A stretch of 64,000 nucleotides of DNA, from NCBI GenBank assembly GCA_016647705.1, contig CM028333.1:13785616-13849615 (forward strand), in the 5' to 3' direction. The notes under the pieces are model-generated. The model saw nothing but the letters and a program-made list of their open reading frames with translations. It did not search any database and was not told the DNA's origin. Below are positions 54,660 to 64,000 of the stretch, one piece after another. How positions within the stretch are numbered: the stretch's first letter is position 1; every line of letters begins with the position of its first letter. A program made the position numbers and the translations under genes. The DNA is from Eucommia ulmoides. Lineage: Eukaryota > Streptophyta > Magnoliopsida > Garryales > Eucommiaceae.

Positions 54660-55700
54660 CATGTCCATCACGTAATCCAAAAAATTCAAAACAAACTTTT
54701 TAAATGGAAAACAAATATGCTTTCTGTGGCTAGTAGAACTATTCTCATAAAATCTGCGACTGTTACTATCCAGAACTACTCCATGCAAATTATCTCTATT
54801 CCGTTGAAATTTTGTGATAAAACTGATAAAATAAATCGTAATTTCTTATGGGGGGATAGGGATAATTTGAAAAAAATACTATCTTATTGAATGGGATAAA
54901 ATATGCCTTAGTAAAGAGGTAGGAGGCTTGGGAATTAGGATTGCTAGAACCAATAATAAAGCTTCCTTGGCCAAACTAGGAAGAAAAATTGCTAATAATT
55001 ATCAAAGCCTATGGACTAGAGTTATTTGTAGTAAGTACTCTACTGAAAATAACTGGAATTCTTGAAAGAAAATTAGTGATAGTTCTCATATCTAGAGAGG
55101 TGTTTTTTTCGCGAAAAATATCCTTGATATAAGCATTAAATGGATAGTAGAGAATTGGACTTCAATCAATTTATAGACGGATTGGTGGTGTGGTGATTAA
55201 CCCTTAGGTTGCCAAGATCTCAAAGATTTTCTTTGTCTTTAAAGTAGCGGATATTGTTGATGATTATGATAATTGGTTTCTTAATCTTATTTTGCATTTA
55301 ATTAACTCTGAAACTGAAATTAAAATTCAGGATATGAAACCCCCTTCCTTCGAGCTCATTGATAAACGTCTTTAGATGCCCGATAATTCTCGTATTTTCT
55401 CTGTTAAAATGGCTGACCAGTTAGGTTTCCATGATAATGAGAGTAGCGTGACTGAACAGAATTGAAACTGGATTTGGAAACTTAAAATTGCCCAAAATTT
55501 AAAATTCTTTCTTTGGACTATCTTTCATAAAAGGCTTGTTACCAACTCCTTCCGTGCCTCTAGAGGTGGGGAGGTCTCGAGTATTTGCCAAAGATGTAAT
55601 AGTGCTAATGAAAATATTGAACATATTATTCGTACTTGTCCCAAAGCTAACTATATTTGAGACCAAGTCAATTGTTCTAGTTTTAGGTACAATCAGTCCT
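54660..55700 (+). pseudogene. L1-type LINE, part 3: RT C-terminus and zf-RVT domain
   Basis: Reads HVIQKIQNKLFKWKTNML, ASRTILIKS, the FLWGDRDN block near 54845 and WDKICLSKEVGGLGIR near 54890. Near 55470-55640 follows the zf-RVT zinc-binding block with FFLWTIFHKRLVTN, ICQRCN and EHIIRTC, which keeps its C-x2-C...H-x4-C pattern. Several stops and shifts. Confidence 0.85.
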
Positions 55701-55959
55701 CTATAGATATTTGAATTTGGATTAAAAATAACCTCAAAGTGAGTTTCCTTAATCCTTCTTTCTCTTCGTTGTTTCCATTTGGGTAATTTAGAAATATAGG
55801 AATAAATAGGTTATAGACGAACTTTGCAATTCCACAAGTTCTACACTTGTGAAAATTGCAAACTATGCTTGTGACATCTCTAAATCTTTCTTGGAACCAA
55901 ATTTCCTAAATGATTTCAAAAGACTCTGAACTAACTCGTTTCCTCCTAAATCAAGTTTT

Positions 55960-56460
55960 CTAAAGCTTAGTAGGGGTGGAAGCACTAAAGAATATCCTGA
56001 AAAAGGAGCCTGTGGATGCTTACTTAGAGATAATTTGGGTGAGTAGAAGATAGGATATTATGGATGCAATGACAGTTGTACATCCTTGGAAGCAGAACTA
56101 CGAAACTTAGTTATGAGAATTAAGATTTTGGCTGACAAAGACTACCCTAGAGTGCAAATTGAAACTGACTTTGCAGATGCTGTGGCATCAATTCAAAACC
56201 CGTGCTTGGAAAATCACCGATTCAGGGAGTTGATTGAAAGCGAAAGAGAGACTAATTGTTGTGCTAATATACTAGTCGAAAGAGGAGCGAATGAAGATTT
56301 TACCCTCAAGATTTTGGAAACACCGATGACTAATCTTGAAGATATCTCCTTTCAAGATATGAATAAAAGGGTCTTTGATATGTGCTCGGATGTTTAGTTT
56401 TATTTGTTTTTGCTTGTTTCTGTTTAGTTTCTTTTTAAACATTTCTCTTCTACCCAAAAA
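55960..56460 (+). pseudogene. L1-type LINE, part 4: RNase H-like domain and 3' end
   Basis: Reads GGSTKEYPEKGACGCLLRDN, then after one stop an uninterrupted 103-codon stretch (56086-56397) with SLEAELRNLVMRIKIL, VQIETDFADAV and NPCLENHRFRELIE. This is the plant-type RNase H fold found at the 3' end of L1 LINEs and in many plant genes. The 3' UTR ends near 56460 in an A-rich stretch. Confidence 0.8.
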
Positions 56461-57544
56461 ATAATAATATATTTTCTTGACATTTTACTATAAAGTTCCA
56501 TTATAACTAATTCATTGGCGATATTTATTAGCAAAATGTCACTAAGCATGGGGGCCATTTTGCAAATATATGAGGAGATATGTAATGTGGATTGAAAATG
56601 ATGGAAAAGCTTGGTGGGCCGGCCGGCTCAATCATTGGATTAGAACAAAACCCGAAACGCTCGGCCCATTTGTATCAATTGCCCATGGGCCCCACCAAGT
56701 TCCATCATCCAGTTGATTCCTTCGTTTTTTTCGTGGGGCCCACCCGCAGAGATTCCCACCCCTTTCACGCGCCAACAGAGACCTCTTGTAGGTCCCCCTC
56801 TCTCAAGTTTAAATATCAACTATTAGAGAATATTTACACTTTGCACTTGATTTTCTTAAACGGGTGTCATTTTCGTCCATGTAGTTTTTAATTTAGAAAC
56901 GTTGGAATTGGTTTATGAGAAGTTGTTCTTTTTGATTTAGCAAAAACAATGAATTTTAATTGCAATCACCAATGAAGTACTTACGTATATAATCAAAGAT
57001 TAAAAAATGGCATTTATAAACCCGAAAAAATTCAAACGGTTAAATTATCTTTTACTACCTTTATTTTGTCTAATTATCATTTTATTTATTCATTTTAAAA
57101 TGCTACACTTTATTTACTTTTATTTTAGAGAAAATTACTGGCTAGACCTACTGTTAGCAGTAATCTACCAATAAAATTCACTTCTTTTTTCTTGTACCGA
57201 AAACTCTCATGCCAGCGATTTCTTACATCGATTAATCCTTTTTTCAAAAATGGTCGGCGATGAGATTACCGAAATACCCCTCCCGTGATTTCGCCGAGCA
57301 TCGCCTTACCGTCGTCGCCAACGTCTTCGCAACCCAAATTCATCGCTGTTACTGTCGAGATCCAACACACTCTCGTCGTCCCCATCCAGATACGATGCCT
57401 TTCCCATCGTTGCCGATGTCTTCCCCACCGTTGTCGTCTAGATCCAGCTTCTCCACCACCTTCGCAACTCAAATCCGAGCATATCAATGGATGTCGTCAC
57501 CTTATTTTATGCTTTGTTTCAATCTGGTGGGATTTTCTTTGTTT

Positions 57545-57575
<31 letters not shown>

Positions 57576-57629
57576 GTGAAGTGGGTATTAAAGTCTTTAG
57601 AGTTCCTTTGGTGACGTGGGTCTGTGTTA
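56461..57629. other. Spacer, no supported gene
   Basis: Includes a GGGCC-rich stretch (56610-56760) and a (GA)n microsatellite at 57545-57572. The 140-codon open frame at 57260-57682 overlaps two other open frames and the GA repeat, has no recognisable domain, and is not called. Confidence 0.4.
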
Positions 57630-57985
57630 ATGTTACATGTAACATCCCCTTAAAATATATTGAGAGAAATGTGAGTATGTGATAATGAGGGTTCGTATTA
57701 GTGAAAGAAATTGAAAATCGTATTAATGTTACATATAACATCCTCTGAAATATAGATATTAAATGTAATATCCACATAAAAATATGTTTTCCATGTAACA
57801 TCCGTTGAAAATATATTTTAAAATAATTATAAATTATAGATGTTACATGTAACATCCATTAAAAATATGTTCAATGGATGTTCCTCTGGACATTTGCCTT
57901 TGGATGTTACATGTAACATCTATTGAAAAATATAACTGGATGTTTCTCTGAACATTACATTTTGATGTTTCATGTAGCATCCATG
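57630..57985. repeat. Ladder of GGATGTTACATGTAACATCC palindromes
   Basis: Seven perfect or near-perfect copies of the 20-bp palindrome, centred near 57637, 57733, 57763, 57793, 57847, 57911 and 57972, with AAAAATAT between. Steps are about 30 bp or multiples. Half-sites (GGATGTT) fill some gaps. Confidence 0.8.
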
Positions 57986-59819
57986 CATAATACAATTCAT
58001 ACGTATAAAAAATATGATTAGCATATCGTAAAAAATATAATACTTTATTGATTAATACAGTGTAAAAATATTAATTTTACAACATTAGGAACGACGAAAA
58101 AAATTATTGTGTTTTGATGTTAACATTAGAAGTTACATATGAGGGGTATTTTGGTCAGAAAAAAACACAAAAGGAGACGTTGGTGCATGAAAAGATAAGC
58201 ATGTTTGATCGGTAGTTTCCGCCGCCTTTTAGGACTTCTCGGTCAGTACCCCTTTATTTTAAACAAAGTGAAAACTATTTTTTTTCCATTTAAATTTACA
58301 AAATAAACTTAAAAATAGATAGAGTTAAATTTTTCATTCAATTTAAGATAAATTTTCATCTAATTTAAGACAAAGAGAAAATGTCATCTATTTCATAAAA
58401 AAAAATGGATATAGAATTTAATTTAATCTATTTTTAAGCATATTCCATTAATTTTAACGGAAAAAAATATTATTTCTCACTTTATTCAAAGTAAAACTAA
58501 GTAAAGTGTAATTTTTTTTTATAGCAGAGGATAGTAAAATGATAATTAGACATAGTAGACGAGGTAGAGGGCAATTTACCCATATCAAAAAGTTTTGAGT
58601 ATGTGTTGAATAAATGAAATTTAATTGAGGATCCAAATAAAAAATTTAAAGGATGAAAAGTGTAAATATTCCCCAAACATTAAATAGAAGTTGACATTAT
58701 ATATATCCTAGACTCCTAATAAATCCAATACAACCTTAACTATCCCCAACTCTTTATATTCTTGATTATCAATTCTTGTTTTTGCCCAACCCAAGCTGGC
58801 ACCTAATAGTGACAACCCAATTACTTATTAATTCTAATTTTATAAATAATACTAGCTTCACAAATTTATACCCATTTTTATTATATTGTAATATCAAATT
58901 TGCCTCTTTATTCTGGTTCTTAAAGAGATTATAATATGTGTGGGTGTGCAGGGAGGAGGGGAGGATTTATCGTGTCTAAATGCACATTACAACTAAATTC
59001 GCTTTTAACGATATTAAATTTTTCATAACATATACTATTTTAAATTGAAATAATTAAAAGTTATCCTATAAAAACATATCTCAATAATTTATAAAGACAA
59101 TTATTTTATTGCATTACTTTATATTTATTAGAATCATTTTTTAATTTTTATTATATATATTTTTAAATGTATCTTACTAAATAAATATTATAATAACATT
59201 ATGATTGAGTGTCTTCATAAAAATTTAAAAAAAAAATACTATTTACAAATTATTTCTAAAAATATTGTTCTAATGTGTAGTTTTTGTTGTAGTGGCACTA
59301 TTGATTTTTCAATTTAAAAGTGTTAAAAAATAATATAATAAAATAAAAAATTATAATATATATATAGAGAAAGAGTTTATCATGTTTAAAAATACTATAT
59401 CGATTTTCTAAATTTATGAGTGTTAAAAAAATAATTAAATAAAAACAATTAGTTAATAAATATATATATATGTAAAAATTTTAAATGGTATGAAATATAA
59501 TTAAACCCAAGTGAAATTTTTAGAGATATAATTTTTCTCTTAAAAATTTCATTAACTCATCTCACAATTCATGCTTCTCAAATTAATAAAAAAACCGTCT
59601 TGATTTATTAATTTTTTTTTTACCCTTTTCCATAAACAATTTTACGTAAATAAGAATGTAGTTTTCCCAAATAAATTCTTTTTTCCCCCTTAATTATTAA
59701 AAAATGAAAAAAAGTGAGATGTATGATCGTATGGTTTGGTAAGGAGGCCCGTGAAATGACATAGAGTTAGGTGGTTGGAGTTTGAATTTTACAACCCAAA
59801 ATGATTGCCATTATTTCTT
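57986..59819. other. AT-rich spacer, no gene seen
   Basis: Long A/T runs, short TA repeats (59358-59368, 59460-59472) and scattered ATTTTTAA strings. I find no coding frame with a recognisable domain and no transposon ends. Confidence 0.4.
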
Positions 59820-60400
59820 ACTTGTATGTGTAGTGTGCGAGGGAGATGTGCATGTATATCAAGTATGGTTGTGTATTGTGTGAGAGATGTAATGTAAGTT
59901 TATATGTGTGTGAGAGAGAGATCGAGTATGAGAGAGAGATAAAATGTGGTGGTATTATGATTTTTTTTTTTTTTTAATCAAGGTTGGTTTTTTTTAGAGA
60001 GGACTCTAAGAATTAAATTTTGAATACATCAAGTCGATGTAAAAAAGTGCATTTTTAAGATCGGTTAGTGAAATGATTAATTGAGATGCGCGTAAGTTGG
60101 TCAAGACATATTTTACTCTTAAAAAAAATTGTTATTGAGTCTCTGTGTGGGAGAGAGGAAGAGATAGAGAGAGATGTAAGCTAGAATTGTATGGTTGTGT
60201 TGTGAGAGAGATGTTGTGGACATGTATGGTCTGTTGCGTGTGTGTTTGTGTGTGAGAGAGAGAGGGTAGGAGGGAGATGTAAGCCCGTTTTGCGTGCGAG
60301 AGAGAAAGAGGCAGATGTATGGATTGGATTATCTTCATTTTGTGTGTGTGAGTGTTTGTGTGTGTGTGAGAGAGAGAGGGATATGTGTATGGCAAAAACA
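59820..60400. repeat. GT/GA low-complexity region
   Basis: Alternating TGTGTGTG and GAGAGAGA tracts with a loose repeating unit of GAGAGAGATGTAAG... (near 59890, 60170, 60260 and 60305). The minus-strand 128-codon frame through it is repeat-derived and not a gene. Confidence 0.7.
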
Positions 60401-60553
60401 TGATCTTGTGTGGTGGATATAATGATATGTCGGGAATAAAAACGGTAGGAAATGCCGGTACCGGCCTACTAACCGCCGGCGTTTTCCCTTGGTGTAAATG
60501 ACATTTTGTACCCTCCATTGTTAGCTCATTTTCACTTGCCCCCCCAACAAAAC

Positions 60554-60556
<3 letters not shown>

Positions 60557-60631
<75 letters not shown>
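60557..60631. repeat. (TA)n microsatellite, about 37 units
   Basis: Uninterrupted TA dinucleotides following CATAAA, ending in ATATTGATTC. Confidence 0.95.
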
Positions 60632-60635
<4 letters not shown>

Positions 60636-62177
60636 GATTCTTAAATACGCATAAAATGTAAAATATATTCACCATAGGTTGAACGCGTGACGTATGTTAT
60701 CGTTCTTGGAACGTACAATGCGTGTCCATTATTTATTTTTTAATATAATAATAATAATTTATTTTAAAAAAATATTTTAATAATAATGAAAATGGAATAA
60801 AAGAGAAAATAGAAATATAAAGTAATTATTAGTGTTCTCAAAATTTGCCATTAGACCATATACTTTAACAGAAGATAGACATCACCGTAACTGATAGGGA
60901 TAGAATTCTTGCCCAATAAGTTTTCTAAGTGTAATTATTGGGCTCATCTAACCGGGTCCAAGAGTAAGGAATACAACTAATGAATTGAATCAGCACAATA
61001 GATCCACTTTCAGTGAGTTGCCCAAACCAATTAGGGCGCCCATTGACTGAGACCATGCCCACAAATTACCTGGTCTAAATAATACCTAGCTACGTCCAAG
61101 TAACTAGCCCACTACACCCACTCGGCCTAATAATACGTCAACATGGGAGAAGGGAGCAATTAGTAGCCAACCACAAACGTGGGACATAAAACATGGGAAT
61201 TCAACAAGGAGAAACAAGTATAAATACAAAAGGAAAATCATATGATAGAGATAACTACTACATCTATCTTTTCTTTCTGAACATATTAATTTATTCTGAT
61301 GCTAGAAGTTCTTTGGTTAATATCACACCGGTGCCAAACTTAGTCTTTGGTTGTTGTAGGTTATTATGTTGTTGGGAGCAGATTTATTGTCTAAATAGAA
61401 AGTATTTGATTTCGAGAAGATATTTTGTAAATTTTCCTTAAAAGAAAATTCTTAAGAAAAAAATTAAAAAAAAAAAAAATCTCGAAATCAAATACCTCCT
61501 TCAAATACCTTACCAAAACGGACCATATATGAGAGAAAACAAACCATATATATATATATATATAAAAGCAGCTGAAGTGAAAACTTTAAGGCGTAAGATA
61601 TCAAATTATACAAATATCAAGGGAATAAAGTGTAATTTTCTCCCACCTTCATTTTAATAATCATAACCGACAATGTATAGTTGTTGAATGGAGGACAAAC
61701 CTACCATCTACCAAATTGCAGAGCGATCATACTGTCTGTTTTTCATTTGTCTTTATTTGCTTTGTTTTTGGTAGAATCTCTTTTTTTTTTTAAAGCCTAT
61801 CCAGGATTTATTTATTATTTTATTATTTAAATGTAGAATTTTATTATTTATTTATAACATTCCTTTTTGCCAAATTTATAATTTGGGAAAATTTCACTTT
61901 AACCCCCACAACATTTCATGAAGTTATACTTCATCCCATGTACATTTTACGCTAGTACTACCACCACATACTTTTTGAATATATTTGTAACTGTTACAAT
62001 TATAATTTTCAATTTAACGGTTTTTGCATTACACGCACCATCTGTGCAGGTGAATTGATTTTTGAGCTTTTTATTTTTGTTGAATGGATCAAATTACACT
62101 GGAAAAAAAAATTAAAAAAAAAATATATACTTAAAATTGTGTGGGAGTAGAGTGTAATTTCTTCAAAAACTATATAA
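60632..62177. other. Spacer with a possible gypsy LTR fragment near 60890-61390
   Basis: The stretch near 61220-61345 has TATAAATACAAAAGG followed by TTCTGATGCTAGAAG and CACCGGTGCC. This recalls the R/U5 part of some plant gypsy LTRs, but neither border is visible. The 82-codon frame 61193-61441 is not recognised. The rest is AT-rich. Confidence 0.3.
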
Positions 62178-62180
62178 TTA

Positions 62181-62219
<39 letters not shown>
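62178..62219. repeat. Poly(T) run of about 41 bases
   Basis: Uninterrupted T after AGGA. It directly borders the dispersed repeat at 62222, so it may be the poly-A tail of a minus-strand retroposed element. Confidence 0.85.
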
Positions 62220-62221
<2 letters not shown>

Positions 62222-62226
<5 letters not shown>

Positions 62227-62400
62227 GGAATTAATTTGAGAAGAATTGTGGATGAGATTGGATTATAAAAGTTTGGGGGAGGGAATTCTTGCTCAAAAAT
62301 TTTAGACCTCTACATCTAAGAGGTTAAATTGAATTATGTTTGTACTTTTTGACTTTTATAGTTGTATTTAACTGATCAATTTTTATGTTATTTACTGTTA
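62222..62400. repeat. Dispersed repeat, second copy (see 23630-23905)
   Basis: GATGAGATTGGATTATAAAAG, GGGAATTCTTGCTCAAAAATTTTA and TTAAATTGAATTATG match the copy in the MED27 intron in the same orientation. Confidence 0.55.
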
Positions 62401-62890
62401 TTTTACGGTTGCCCTTTCACTGCCACGTCAACATCATGTCAGCGTCGTGTTAATGCCATGTCATTAGTTCTCTGACATGTCATTTGCCACGGGTCTCTAG
62501 TCAACTCTTGCTTGTTGACCTGTTCAGGATGGCTTGAGAATTTATGTGGACTGGTTCACCTATTTTTTGACTGGTTCGTGAAGATTTAAAACCGATTCTT
62601 GGCTAATTTCAACGTTTTAAATCCATCCATTGCCTCAGTTTACTCAAATTTGGATAAAATAATATCATTCATTTTATAGTATTGATTCAATTCATCATGG
62701 TGTTTTGACCGGTTCAAGGGTTTATCAATCGTTCTTCACAATTATAGACCGATTCTTGGATAACTTCAGCATTCTAAATCTACTAGTTGTCCCAATTTCT
62801 CCAAATTTATATCATTCAATATACTTTGTTGTATATTGTTGATCCGATCAACAACGATGGCTAAGAATTGTTCTTCCTTGATCGTTTTTA
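62401..62890 (+). mobile_element. Copia 3 leader, diverged copy of the copia 2 leader
   Basis: Begins with decayed CACGTCA/CATGTCA motifs (62421-62485). It then follows the copia 2 leader order: GACTGGTTC, AAAACCGATTCTTGG and TTCATCATGG, as at 15560-15890. No 5' LTR or primer site is visible, so the element is truncated at its 5' end. Confidence 0.65.
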
Positions 62891-63960
62891 TTGCTAAAAA
62901 AGGGTTCTAGTCTTCCACCCATTGTTGTTTCTATCTCTATTGGGGATATAATTTCACTCTTCAACAACCTTCTCTCTGATTCTAGTACAAACTTTTTTCT
63001 TACTCTTTCACTTACTATAGGTAATTTTTATTGGTTCTTTGATTCTGCCTGTTATAATCATATGACTTTTGATTTCAACATCTTCTCATCCAAACTATCT
63101 GCTACAAATGCTCCTACCATTCACACTGTTGATGGTTCTCATATGTGTGTTATTCATATCGGTTAGATTTCTACTTCACATCTTCATATTTTTTACACGT
63201 ATTTAATTTCAAAACTCACTTTAAATCTTTTATCTATTGGACAACTCTGCGAATTGGGACTTGAAGTGATATTTTCTAATAGTGGTTGTCGTACGCATGA
63301 TCATCGGACAAGAAAAACCCTTGGGACTAGTTGTAAATAATGGACAAGTCGAACACAAACATAAACACATTCTTGACGTAGTTCATGTCCTCTTTATTTC
63401 TTCATCATGTTCTGAGCGCTTTTTGAGTGAGACTACCCTAACCATAGTATACACTTCTGCTACAATTCAATAACAATTTCTATTTGTGTGTCTTTTCGAT
63501 TACTCCCTTACTTACTCTAATTTCAAAGTCTTTGGTTGTATTTTTTTTTTTTTTTTTGTTCTTCTCAAACCATGTGAACATAACAAGTTGGAACCAAGGG
63601 TCTGCCTATGTTGTTTTCTAGGATATAGCATTAAACATAAAAAGTATCTGTGTTAGAATCATATCTCTAAAACTCTTCATATATCTCATTATGCCATATT
63701 TTGGGAATATCAAATGTTTTCTTCCTTATGGTCATTTGATATGTCAACTATTTTTAACTCTAGATTTTTTATTGATCTATCTCTTTAGTTGCTCTCTAAG
63801 GATGCAATTCTAGGTACTGCAGAGCCTACTCCAGAACCACCAACTGATTTCACATTTCTATCTCCAGAACTACCAGTTGATATCACCCCCCTCCGGCTCT
63901 ATTGATCATGCCTAAGGCTCCCTTATGTCTGATGATCCTGCACCAATTTTTTTTAAGACC
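62891..63960 (+). pseudogene. Copia 3 pol: protease, pre-integrase and integrase remnants, runs toward the right edge
   Basis: An open stretch (62891-63166) holds NFYWFFDSACYNHMTFD, the copia protease site, with the catalytic DSG changed to DSA. Downstream, with stops and shifts, are KLTLNLLSIGQL near 63215, GTSCK near 63325, a TNRSGERF-like remnant near 63410 and a Pro-rich linker near 63825. It follows copia 2 in order and orientation but is more decayed. Confidence 0.8.
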
Positions 63961-64000
63961 TTCTTTCCAGATCACTCCTACTGCTCTAATAAGAAAGCAA

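Noticed and set aside
57260-57682. A 140-codon plus-strand frame after the LINE
   Set aside because: It shares its DNA with a 109-codon frame in another phase and a minus-strand frame, and ends in a GA microsatellite and the palindrome ladder. No conserved motif.
60132-60518. A 128-codon minus-strand frame
   Set aside because: It is a translation of GT/GA repeats (SLSHTHTH-type sequence).

Overview
This is nuclear DNA of a flowering plant, most likely a eudicot with a repeat-rich genome. I cannot name the species. The evidence is two spliced genes of typical plant type (cytochrome b561 and Mediator subunit 27), plant LTR retrotransposons with tRNA-Asp and initiator tRNA-Met primer sites, an L1-type LINE with a plant RNase H tail, MITEs, and heavy A/T and CA/GA simple sequence.

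Layout. 1-14.0 kb is a nested transposon graveyard. A broken Ty1-copia element on the plus strand (copia 1) was split by a minus-strand Ty3-gypsy element (C), by a 2.35 kb solo LTR (G1) and by a 2.7 kb solo LTR (D). Element C itself holds a Harbinger-type MITE, a solo LTR (B') and a fragment B that carries LTR A. 14.7-19.3 kb is a second, nearly complete but decayed copia element (copia 2) with both LTRs. 19.9-27.8 kb is the only gene island: CYB561 (19950-21962) and MED27 (22970-27776), both on the minus strand, with small MITEs in the introns. 27.8-30.5 kb is spacer with a minisatellite. 30.5-56.5 kb is one decayed LINE cut into three pieces, by a 21 kb inverted-repeat element (31179-52329) and by another solo LTR (G2, 52676-54654). 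56.5-62.4 kb is AT-rich spacer with microsatellites and a ladder of 20-bp palindromes. A third, partial copia element (copia 3) runs off the right edge.

The most unusual objects are two. First, the 21 kb element 31179-52329 has hAT-like ends (TAGGGYTGTGCAA, 8-bp target duplication ACCTTATC) and two long inverted arms made of tandem modules, so most of it could fold into one huge hairpin. It contains a degenerate GRF-type zinc-finger ORF and mirrored exon-like segments but no recognisable transposase. Second, several unrelated repeats carry cassettes of short GC-rich palindromes: CGCCTAGGCG in LTR A and in solo LTR E, in pairs whose starts are exactly 20 bp apart, and CGCTGCAGCG in LTR B/B' and in the foldback arms. 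LTRs A and B share a backbone but carry different palindrome cores, which suggests an exchangeable module.

The two genes appear intact and independent. CYB561 encodes a six-helix ascorbate-dependent electron carrier. MED27 encodes a Mediator tail subunit. No tRNA, rRNA or CRISPR array was seen.
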